Below, in pieces: positions 1-9,211 of a stretch of 64,000 nucleotides of DNA. The translations under genes were made by a program, and so were the position numbers. The stretch is from Tribonema minus (taxonomy: Eukaryota; Sar; Xanthophyceae; Tribonematales; Tribonemataceae). Location: NCBI GenBank assembly GCA_017506865.1, contig JAFCMP010000065.1:124001-188000 (forward strand), in the 5' to 3' direction. The notes under the pieces were generated by a model. It was not told the DNA's origin. It was given only the letters and a program-made list of their open reading frames with translations, and did no database searches. The first letter of the stretch is position 1. The number at the start of each line of letters is the position of its first letter.

Positions 1-82
1 ACACAAACTCTTCCGGCCAGCAGCAGCGGACCGGTGGGAGTTTCCGCTTCCAGCTGCCCTTCCGCAGGAGGGGTGACTGCAA

Positions 83-892
83 TTGCCAGCAGCAGCGGAC
101 TGGCAGGAGCTAATTAATTGTGAATCAGCGATCCGGTTGCTGGATTCGCTTGGCGTGGCGCGGCGTGGCGTCTACCTCGCGTCACCCTCAGCAGCAGCAG
201 CAGCAGCAGCAGCAGGGTGGCGTTTGAGTTGCAGAGTTTCAGCTGGGAGCGGTGCTGTTTGTGGCGAGCTATTGAAGCCGTTGCAGCAGCACTGGAGCAG
301 CTATCAGCTTCCATTAGCAGCATCGCAACGCTGTAGTGTGCGGCACTCGGCAGCAGCAGCAGCAGCAGCAGCGGCAGCCGTGCACACCAGTATTTCAGCA
401 CGCCCTCACCTTTTGCCGGAAGCAAAATGGCGGGGGGGGCAGGAGCGTGCTCAGTTAGAGGCTGCCCACATGAGCTGGGAGACTGCGTTAGAGGTCCGCA
501 AATTCTACAACGAGGATCGTGAGAGAAATTGGACAATCACCTCGTCCTCAGGGGCTGATTTAACACTCCACCTCGATGTCACGTACGACGCGATGGACTA
601 CTTCGCAGATGCTGTGTCGCGCTTGCGGCAGCAGCTGGAGTAGCAACAGCAACGGGAGCAGCTACAGCAACAGCTACACCAGCAGCAGATGCAAGAGTTG
701 CACCAGCAAGCTAGCAGCGCAGCAGCACGAGCAGCAGATTGCGAAGGACGCATTGAGGAGCTGGAGTCATCGGCAGCGATGGCTCGACGCATGCCGACTT
801 CCGTCGCCAGTACGCAGACCGACAGCAGCCAAGCACCGGCGGCACCAGCCGACGAGCCAGCGGCTGGGGGCGACGACATGTCGTACAGGTAG
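83..892 (+). pseudogene. Gln/Ala-rich coiled-coil protein frame with in-frame TAG
   Basis: One reading frame runs from 83 to a TAG at 641-643, continues in the same frame to a second TAG at 890-892, and is coding-like on both sides. The first part has two poly-Ala runs encoded by GCA repeats and then a charged helical stretch (ALEVRKFYNEDRERNW). The TAG lies between LRQQLE and QQQREQLQQQ, so it sits where a CAG would be expected inside a Gln-rich coiled coil. After it come heptad-like helices (GRIEELESSAAMARR) and a low-complexity Pro/Ala tail ending MSYR. The first codon is TTG and there is an in-frame TGA at about 71-73, so the true start or an upstream exon is not visible. No family is recognised. 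TAG ends other genes in this window, so a C-to-T nonsense change is more likely than a reassigned codon. Confidence 0.4.
189..373. repeat. Two GCA/CAG trinucleotide tracts
   Basis: Perfect (GCA)n runs of about 26 bases lie at about 190-215 and 350-373. In the plus frame they encode the Ala runs of the coiled-coil protein; on the minus strand they give Leu runs that mimic a signal peptide. Confidence 0.85.
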
Positions 893-1651
893 CCATGTCA
901 TGGTGTAGCTGGGCGCAAACAGGGCCCAGAACGGTGGAGCCTCCGGAAGGTGTAAACGCTGTGCAGGGTTGGCTCGAAGCACCCTGAGCAAGGTATACGA
1001 GCATGCAAGGCCTACAGCATACCCCTTGTGGCACGCCGCACACGGCCTATGTGTGTACACAGGCAAGGCAGTGGAGACCATGTACTACGTGAAAGGCCGC
1101 GTAGCGCACAGCGTACGCACATGGGCAATGACAAGCATATGAGGATGCGCGCAAGCATGCAAAGACACACGTACGCCATGAATGCCATGAACATATATCT
1201 GGGTGCATTGCTGTGATGCCCGCGCGGCTGTTTTGACTGCTCGCACACCGAATCTATGCTGCTTGCGCTGCGCGTGCGTCTACATCTGGTGCATCTACAG
1301 ATATGTCCTGCGTATGCGTACATGACAGTTATGCACATCAATTGTATGACACCTCTTGATGTACTATCAGCACACCCCAAGAGTCCTTGTCCCCCCACCC
1401 CCCATCCCAGTGTACTCACTCACATCAGATATCAACATGTCGTTCCTGAAGCAGTCACCAATTGGCTGCTCGACCAGCACAGGATTTAGTGTCCCGCTCC
1501 ATCCTCCCCCTCACTTAGTGCGTGCTGTGCCCGAGATCCAATTCGGCTCCTGCTACAGCACTGCCTGTACTCATATTCTCGTATTAGAAAGGGCCGCGAG
1601 GGAGGCCGGTTGCTTGTGTGGACAACATGGAAGATCTGTAAGCCACTCTGT
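893..1651. other. No gene seen
   Basis: Only short unsupported reading frames; no tRNA, repeat or conserved motif found. Confidence 0.5.
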
Positions 1652-1933
1652 CTAGACAGAGCCGTGTCCGAGCAGCGCCGACACCGGGCGCGCTGCGCAG
1701 CCAAGCATCTCTGCGCCGCGCATGTACGCAATGACGCGCTCTGCGAGCTCCTGCGCTAGCGACCTGTTCAGCGCTGCCACTATCTGCTTCTTGTTGGTGG
1801 CAGCTTTGCGCTTTACCTGCGCCTCCCTACCCCCTGTGCTCAGTGCTGAGTGCATTGCTAGGTCCTTAACACCGAATGCGCTGCTTTCGATCACTTGTAG
1901 AGCGCATGCTGCAGGTACCCTGTCAGCGAGCAT
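1652..1933 (-). mobile_element. Non-LTR retrotransposon fragment (C-terminal tail)
   Basis: The minus-strand translation contains GVKDLAMHSALSTGG followed by AQELAERVIAYMRGAEMLGC. It aligns by eye with the C-terminus of the large retroelement at 46,500-46,690 (VKELAMHSALCSGG, ARELAERVMAYTRGARMLGC). Only this tail, downstream of the restriction-like endonuclease, is present. It is therefore a 5'-truncated fossil of the same or a close family, in the opposite orientation to the main copy. Confidence 0.65.
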
Positions 1934-2843
1934 CGCGTCAGCAAGTGCACAAACACTGATCAGTCATCACGGCTACATAGCTTTAAGCGTGCACACCATA
2001 GGTGGAGACAATGCATTCTTGAAAATGTGGTGGCGGGATGCGAACTACAGGTGGCAACGGTACCATCCTCAAGCCACAAGATGCACGGCAATATTAACTT
2101 GATGGTACCTCAGCTTCAACCGTGAGCACCGCGTCTGACGTCAAATGCCAAGTCATTTGCATTTGTCTCTTCAGATGGCAAGAACCTGCAATTGAGCTGT
2201 CGGAGCACGTGTGCAAGAGCACGTCTTTGCGCAGGCATCATATGTGACCATCCATGACTGTTGCAGTTGCGTCGCGGACCCTCAATGCGCTGTTCTAGAG
2301 ATATTACAAAACGTCACGGACAGAGCGAAACACGCACAAGCTGCAAAACAACAAATTATGCACAGAGCCCATTGCCCTGCACAAACAAGAGTGCTTCGCC
2401 AAGCTTGTTTAGGTTTTTAAATGGAGTGATGTGGGCAGTGCGTATGGGACGTTCACGCAATGTGCGGCGATTAATCAATGTAGGCACATTTGCAGTTTCA
2501 ATCTGAAGTAGAGCAGATTCATAACGCGTGGGGTCAGGGTAAAGGTCAACACGTGTGTTTCATTACAATGATGATGGGTCCACACACCCAATCATAAGAG
2601 CGTTGAGGGGAACGAGTTGGATTTGAGCTATACGCTCCTGGGGTATCCTTGGGGCAGGTTTGTACCTAAAGCCTGTTAACGCTAACCAAGTTCTAGTAAA
2701 GATGTGTGGCGAAGGTGCGAGCAAGGTCTGGCCAAAACGCACATGCATGCTTACAAACATCACCTTACTTATTATTCTCGCATGGGGCGCGAAAATGCCT
2801 GTCTCTTGCAAACTCAACTGCTACCTGAAATGTACACAAGTAG
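1934..2843. other. No gene seen
   Basis: Short unsupported frames only; sits between two retroelement fossils and may be decayed element 3' sequence. Confidence 0.4.
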
Positions 2844-3140
2844 CTACCAGCCATCTCCCAGCCGGTCCACGTCATCTTCTACCTCCCCCCTCGTTACATT
2901 CCCCCCTGTCCGTGTTGAAAACATGTACGCCATGACCCGTGCCGAAAGTGCCATCTGCAAGGTTGCTGACAGTGAGGCACGTATGCGCGACAATGCTATG
3001 CCTTTGAGTGCAATGGGCGTGCTGTCCCTGGCACCGCCTCCGGCGCTGCATACTCCTCCGCCATTGCGTCTAACAGGTTCCGTCCCTGATCCCCCATGCT
3101 GCCAAATGACCCAACTGCCAGTGTGGCGAGTATGTAGCAA
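2844..3140 (-). mobile_element. Second non-LTR retrotransposon tail fossil
   Basis: The minus-strand frame contains RIRASLSATLQMALSARVMA. The spacing and residues resemble the post-endonuclease helix of restriction-like-endonuclease non-LTR elements, and of the tail at 1652-1933 (both share a MYAMTR-type block on the opposite strand). The similarity is weaker than for the first fossil, so this is a tentative call. Confidence 0.4.
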
Positions 3141-5570
3141 CTCTGATCACAATGACCAGAATAGTGAGTCTGTTTGACTGCCTGCTGATCTTTACCTTCG
3201 GTACTTTGGTAATGCATATAGCGGCATGCAGAGTGCTGGTCAATGAGCTCAACCCAGGTATAAACTCTTTCAGTTCAAGACTTACAAAAAAGGGTCCAAA
3301 ACCAACCCTGCCTGCAGAGCTATACACGGCAATAGGGGTTGTACAATCAGAGCGTAGACTCAGTCTAGGCTGCGCAGACCTGGTCGTCCAAGTGCAAACA
3401 CCGTATCAATGTCGTTCGGGTTTACTCTGCGGCACTGGACCTGCACGTTACCTCCACCCTAGATCAAATGAAAGCTCAACTGCTTCGAGCAGCAAGCATG
3501 TTGATGTGGCGCAGGACCACAAGCTGAGTATCACGCCACCCTACGAGGAGAGTGCTTTGCTCAACGTCCTGATCTGGGCCCTTACCGTAACTATGACTCA
3601 CAGCATCGCCTGCATGCAGCCCTAAGCTGCCTGCTCCCTGACCCTCTGAAACTTTACCCCACACTGAGTGCCTGCCAGTTTGAGGCATGTATAAAGCAAA
3701 TCCATCCTCAGCCGTCACATAGCCCTAACCCTGTATTCTTAGCGCACCGTTGGTGTGGTGCTGTGTGCAAGCGGGCACGCAACACATCTGACATCACACT
3801 CTGCAGAGCGGATGACTTAGCCAGACGTAAATGACCATGCTATCAAATTATCACCTTCTGAAGCGCCAAAATCATCACTCGAGCGTTGAATTGCAGCATG
3901 GCATGCGTTTATAGTAGCACTTTGCAGTACCTGTGATTGTCATTGGGTTTAAATGACTAGGACCTCATAATAATGCATTAGTTCTCAGCACGCTTTATGT
4001 AAACTCGATGTTTCTGCATGTCGGCAGCCGCATGCCTACTTTTGACTGCAGAGCCTGCACCAGATGCCAGCTCATACCCTCCCCCCTCTGTGCTTATCAA
4101 AGACAAATGAAGATCCTGTCGAGTTTCTGACCTGTTGTTTCAACCTGCGTGACGATTGACAATTGCAATGGTTGACAGTTACCTCTCTACACACTGAGGG
4201 CACACACGTGATATGCATGTACCTCGTCAGAGTAGGTGGGTGACTAATCTTCACCCACCCCAACTGCGCCTACTGACCATGACCGGGTCAAAGCTACGGC
4301 AACTCCAGCTCTCAGGCCATGCTGGCGTCATGAGCTGTTGTCATCCATAGCTTGCTTGCATGTCAGCTTCATTGACGCATCTCTGGTCAAGAAGCACAGA
4401 AAGATCATGCAATTGACACACATTGGCGCATATATGCATGCTTCAGAGTACACGGTGACACATATTCGCGGTCGGCTGCAGCAGCTACAAAAGGAGAACT
4501 ACCAGCTGCGTGCCACGTATGACGACCAGCTAGACCATTGCGCAAACTTGCAGAAGCGCTGTGGCATGAAATCAAATATGTCTCGGTTTCGATTTTCCGA
4601 TTCGTGTACTGTGCTTTTGCATGTTCCAGCTTCCACTGGTATTCGATGGCCTGAGGTTGCATGACTTGTGCGCATTTCGTCATAATACATTTGCTCACAA
4701 ACGCCAACGTTATGAAAAAATTGACACACTGCACATGGACAAGGCTGGCTGAGTCGCTAGCAGCATTATACGGCGCCAACACTCATAGAATCTGTGAAAC
4801 TTGCAGCTCGCGGCTTATATAGTACGCCTGTACAAACAGTTGGCTCATGTTCTGAGGACATTGTGAGGTTGATGAAAACAAGGGAGGGACAAAAAGTTCA
4901 AGTTTGTGAAAACCAAATCAGCGAAGTGACTATGCTAAGAGCGGCGGGGGCGTTGTGCATCCTGCTGCACTGCACCGTATGAGCAGTCGCATGCTGTTGG
5001 AGCACCTGCGTCGGCAGCGCGGAATGACTAGGGGGCTGGTGGACGCATGCAGGGACTGCACACCATCGGTGCGCACCATGGGCATGTGCTAGGCAGCAGT
5101 ACGTCATGAAATCATGTGCGGGTCGCTCGCCTAGTTGCTCCTCTGTGTGCGTGTCACGAGACACTGGCAGCGGCGGTGCCAGGTCACAGCAACAACTGAA
5201 GCGCACTCCGCTGGCTTGGCCTGCACATGCTTGCTGTTACGCATCACTGAGTCCGTAGGGGCTTTTGTTTTTAATGGTATATGTGCTAATCAGGTGTCCG
5301 TCAAATTAGATGAGGGTTTCTAGAGCACGGCGAGTACGCACGCACTGCATACACTGAGCACGCAGCGTGAGGGGAAGCAGATACTGAGCACGAAGTGTGA
5401 GGGGAAGCAGATGCGTAGAAGACCATGATGATAAGGGCCTTGAACAAGACAAGCATTCATTACTGTACCAGGCGCCATATCACATCTGGTCACAATTCAC
5501 GTTGGCGTAGAACCACCCTGTTGGTCCAGGTTGCCGGTGTTACACTTAGGGTTTAGTTTCCCGCATACCT
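3141..5570. other. Gene-poor stretch with one possible coiled-coil exon
   Basis: A plus-strand segment at about 4,459-4,575 translates to HIRGRLQQLQKENYQLR followed by TYDDQLDHCANLQKR, which reads as a heptad coiled coil. It could be an isolated or decayed exon; no clear partner exons were found. A 157-codon frame at 3152-3625 has no recognisable features. Nothing else is supported. Confidence 0.3.
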
Positions 5571-6357
5571 CTATATATGAACTCGGGCAATATCGGCACA
5601 CGACTGCCATGCCACGTTCTGCTGATCAGGATCCAGTATCTGAACCGCTGCAAGCAAAGCTCTGAACACGGCTGTCAATCTTTCTTTGCCGAAGCCGTCA
5701 CCAAGGGCATCATCGGCCACCGCAGGGACAGTCGGCACCATCCTTTCAAAATCTGTTTCAATGGGGCGAAACCACTGTCTGAAAGTGTCGTCGTCATCCC
5801 ACTTGTTGCAGAATGCGCAAAATCCTATGCATGTGCGCTCACCGGTGCCCTGCTCAACCATGATCTCACCAAGAGCCTGCTGGTTGCCGTGCCATATCAT
5901 GAAGGGCGCTCGCCAGTCCCCGTCCGCCCAGGCACTGCATACCGACCTCCTCGCATCCTCATACGCTTTACTGGCTTCGGTGCGCTGAAAACGGAGAAAT
6001 CTGATCTCCGTCCGGACTATGGTCATCCATGCAAAGTGCTGTCCAATGAGATAGCAAGTGTGCCGAATGAGGTATGTCCTGTGAACATCTGCTGCCGTGA
6101 GCCGCACCAGCTCTAGGAAGTTCGTCCCTAGGTGTGTCGACGGCTTCAGTAAATTTTGAAGCCGGCAGAGTAAATCGAACATGGCCAGCAGCAAGGGCTC
6201 AGAGTACTTGTGTAATATCGTCGGCATCCTTCCGTGCTTTACGGCGTTCGTCGTGCGCTTGCCACCAAATCGTCAGTGGGACAGTAAGCAGTGCACTAAC
6301 CAGCACGCCAGCCAGCGCAACGAAGGCTACAATCATGGCGCTGACATCGATCGGCAT
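5571..6357 (-). pseudogene. Bacterial-type membrane-anchored hypothetical protein, frameshifted
   Basis: The N-terminal part starts at an ATG at 6357-6355 (MPIDVSAMIV), has one clear transmembrane helix (VAFVALAGVLVSALLTVPL), then a basic charged segment (HDERRKARKDADDITQVL) and a TGA. The frame shifted by one base continues without loss of sense from YSEPLLLAMFDLLCRLQNLL to the stop at 5571. The later part is a soluble helical domain with conserved-looking blocks (GQHFAWMTIVRTEIRFL, ALGEIMVEQGTG, CIGFCAF, FRQWFRP, ILDPDQQ). This layout of one membrane anchor, charged linker and helical domain resembles, from memory, uncharacterised bacterial proteins (actinobacterial in particular). No intron is visible and the junction needs only a one-base indel near 6,200-6,220. 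Function unknown. It could be a recent transfer now inactivated, or a sequencing error in a live gene. Confidence 0.6.
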
Positions 6358-6507
6358 CCTGATGGGCTGTGTTTTTGCGGATTTGCTGCTGCTGCTGAGC
6401 AACGCCACGCGGACTTTGAAATTAGCTCCGCGTTCGGAAGTTGTCAGCGAGGCGAGCAGCGCTCCTAGCGGCACAAGCAGCCGAGCGACCAACCGTCTCA
6501 GAGAGCA

Positions 6508-7062
6508 ATGTCAGCGAACGATGTCACAGCGCTGCCGGAACAACAGGACCTGCCACCGAAGGAGGTCGGCGAACAAAGCACCAGCCTGAAGCCGTCCACC
6601 GTGCTCTCAGACGCAGCAGCCAACGACGTCACATCGCTGCCGGGACAGAACCTGACAAACAAGGAGATCAGTGAAGGTGTGCATGCTGAATTCTGCGTCA
6701 TCAGCTTCAAGCGATGGAGTCTGGCGACCTGCGACACCGCCACTCTTTCCGTTCATGTCGACAACAAGACCGACGAGGACGTGGTGATAGAGTTGCACAC
6801 CAAGCTGGGCCTGCGCTCTGGGTTTAGGGAGCTTCACAGAGAGGTTCAGGAGGTCCGCTCAACCAGAGAGATTTTCCATTCTGAGTCAGCGCCTGTGCAG
6901 AAACTGTGTTCGCCTGGGACGAACGAATGGCAGGTCACGAAAGGCGCTGGTGTCACGCGCGCCACAGTGAGGGTCTACCTGCTACGCCATAATGTCAAAG
7001 TCAGAGTGTATGACAATATAGACATTAGGACTGTTGGTCTCATAGTGCTTGTGAAGAAGTGA
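6508..7062 (+). CDS. Unknown 184-residue protein, divergent partner of the frameshifted gene
   Basis: Intact intronless frame from an ATG at 6508 to a TGA at 7060-7062. The N-terminal 60 residues hold an imperfect internal repeat (ANDVTALPEQQDLPPKEVGE and ANDVTSLPGQNLTNKEISEG, about 35 residues apart). The remaining 120 residues alternate hydrophobic and polar positions (TATLSVHVDNKTDEDVVIEL, RATVRVYLLRHNVKVRVY), suggesting a beta-rich domain. There is no signal peptide or membrane segment. It is head-to-head with the bacterial-like gene, with 150 bp between the two ATGs, so the two may share a promoter region or have arrived together. I do not recognise the family. Confidence 0.6.
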   Translation: MSANDVTALPEQQDLPPKEVGEQSTSLKPSTVLSDAAANDVTSLPGQNLTNKEISEGVHAEFCVISFKRWSLATCDTATLSVHVDNKTDEDVVIELHTKLGLRSGFRELHREVQEVRSTREIFHSESAPVQKLCSPGTNEWQVTKGAGVTRATVRVYLLRHNVKVRVYDNIDIRTVGLIVLVKK

Positions 7063-7479
7063 AAGGTTGGATCACGGCGCTTAGCGCAGGCAATGCGCAC
7101 AGGAATTGCAGGGGCGACGTGGTCAGCCATACAAGCAGGACTGTGTAAGGCAGCGGTGAAGCTCAGTTTGTCCCTCAGACGCTCGCAGCTGTCTCAGTTC
7201 ATATGCAAGTTGACTTTCCAGATAGTCACACGTGGTGGTTGCACATTTTCGATATGAAAGATTTCATGTTTTACCGTGACTTAAGTTAGTGGTGTTTATG
7301 CGTCTCTGTGCTGACCTGATACACCGCCCAATGTCTGCCTTGTGCTAGTTCATTGCATGCATTTGTTCGCAAACCATTTGCGCTTGTTTGGAAGCGCCAA
7401 ATATCAGTGTAGCGGTAAAATGGGTGTGATGTGCTGCCTCATTATACATAGTTGATGTTTGATGTATACTTGAACTTCC
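7063..7479. other. No gene seen
   Basis: AT-richer intergenic sequence downstream of the 184-residue gene; nothing supported. Confidence 0.4.
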
Positions 7480-8130
7480 TGAGCATGTGCAGATCGAAAC
7501 CAGCTTTTTTTCAGAAGCTGTTCAGCGGCGGACCCTGAATGGGACAGGTATGACGCTTGCTAGATGTTTCTCAACTGCAATTGATGATTGTACAAAATCG
7601 AAATCAGGGGCAAGATCAGGCTCAGAGATGTGCAAGCTTCCCATACATAAGTACTCACCTTATGTCATCCAGTTAAAAGCCAGCAGGGCTCTGCTGCTGC
7701 AAAGGGGCAGGCAAATATGTCAGTGCCCGAGGGTGGTCCATGCATGTCTACATTGTCGCAAGCTGCAAATAATTACGATTCAAGATTGAGAGAGAAGGTG
7801 AGGTCAGGCGGAGAGGGGTTCAGGCTTGCCCTACAAAGTGCAGTCACCATGTTCACCATGATGGCACACAGTTGAATTCTTTTATACACTTGAAGTTCCT
7901 GCCTCTGGGCCTCAAAGAAAGCATTTATCAGAGGCTGACCCTAAATGAGGTCGTTGCGACACTCGCTAGATTTTGTAAACCGTAAATAATATGGCTCAAG
8001 ATCGAATGAGTAGGCGAGATCAGGTCAATCGAGGTTCAAGCTTGCCCTGCATTAGTACTCACCATGCTAAGCCTTGCAGCATATTTTGAACTTTTGGGCC
8101 TGTCGAAAAAAGTATTTGTCAGAGGCTGAC
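7480..8130 (-). repeat. Dispersed repeat family, minus-orientation cluster
   Basis: The reverse complement of the block around 7,920-7,990 reads AAATCTAGCGAGTGTCG, then CATTTAGGGTCAGCCTCTGA. This matches the repeat that fills two introns of the large minus-strand gene (11.4-12.0 and 13.7-15.6 kb). At least three monomers are visible here (about 7.5, 7.9 and 8.1 kb), each near a 'cagaggctgacc' core. Confidence 0.7.
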
Positions 8131-8589
8131 CGCCAGCTGGTTGCCAAAACCGTATTCAAGACATGCGACATTGAAGTGTGAGTAGCAGTGTGACGTGGGA
8201 ATAATTCACTGCCAGGGGCTCCAATGCCCTTAATATTTGTGTTACTAATGGTGACATGGAAACCCACTTTACCCATCACGCTGTGTCACAAAGCAAACAG
8301 TGGCACAAGCAAACTCATGCTGCTGGCATCGCATCAATGTTGCCGTATCGTGCAACTTGCAAGTTGTGCCGAGAGAGCAAGAGTCAGAGGTGCGTGATGT
8401 TTGATGTCTTTTGATAAGAAAATATTTGCAATCAGCATATGCCCTGCAGCCCCGGCCTTTCATTCTCGTTAGCCTCGCAGACTCGGCATCTTAAACAAGT
8501 AGCTACGGGCACCTGTGCAAGCAAGTTCCTGCATCTACATTGGCGGAGTGCCAGGAGGGGGGGGGCTGCTCGTGTGCAGGGACAGACAT

Positions 8590-9211
8590 CTACATCGGCG
8601 GAGTGCCGGGAGGGGGGGACTGTGTAGGCCCAGACATCTGGCTCTGAGCGGTAGTTTGAGAGTAGTGATAGTATCTTGGAGGGCTGTGCTGCATGTGCAA
8701 AGAGACCTGCGCGGCTGGCAGCATCTGCGGTGGGGGGTGGTGGCCGATAGCAGGAGTGTGTGCAGATTGCAGCATCTGAGGGGGGTGACCATAGGGCGCA
8801 TACATACCACGCTGCTGCATGTACAAGAAGTTAAATAACAGGGCTTGCTGGGCCTGCTGCTGTCGCTGCGCCTGCTGCTGCTGTTGAGCCAAGTAGGCAC
8901 TGTGTGCGGCAGCGTTCTGCTGCAACGTTTGGCTGTGCACCGCTGACATCTGCTGCAGTGTTTCGCTATGAAGGTGTGACGTACGCCGGTAGGTGGTTTT
9001 GTGCACTTTCTGAAACTGCTGCAAAGACAGTGCGTGTGTCGCCTGCATCTGCTGCATGGTGGTCGCGTGTGTGTTCTGCATGTTGGCGATAGCGCCCTGC
9101 AAACTAGCTGCGTGCACATGCTGCATGTTGGCGATTGCGGCAGCAGCCATTTCGGCAATGGCTTGCGCACCACCTCCACAACCGGCCACGCCCCCCCCAG
9201 AACAACCCTCG
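8590..9211 (-). CDS. Orphan gene last exon: Gln/His-rich coiled C-terminus
   Basis: The open frame has a repeated pattern of about 14-16 residues with His and LQQ (THALSLQQFQKVHK, LHSETLQQMSAVHSQTLQQN), then poly-Gln and a Pro-rich end (SPPPGTPPM, TAG at 8592-8590). A near copy of the terminal codons, including the stop, lies just downstream at about 8,535-8,562. The open frame extends upstream to 9375, so the exact acceptor is uncertain; 9211 is the phase-compatible AG nearest the poly-pyrimidine run. Confidence 0.5.

Noticed and set aside
114..536. Minus-strand frame with Leu runs resembling signal peptides
   Set aside because: The Leu runs are the complement of the GCA repeats coding Ala on the plus strand; no other support.
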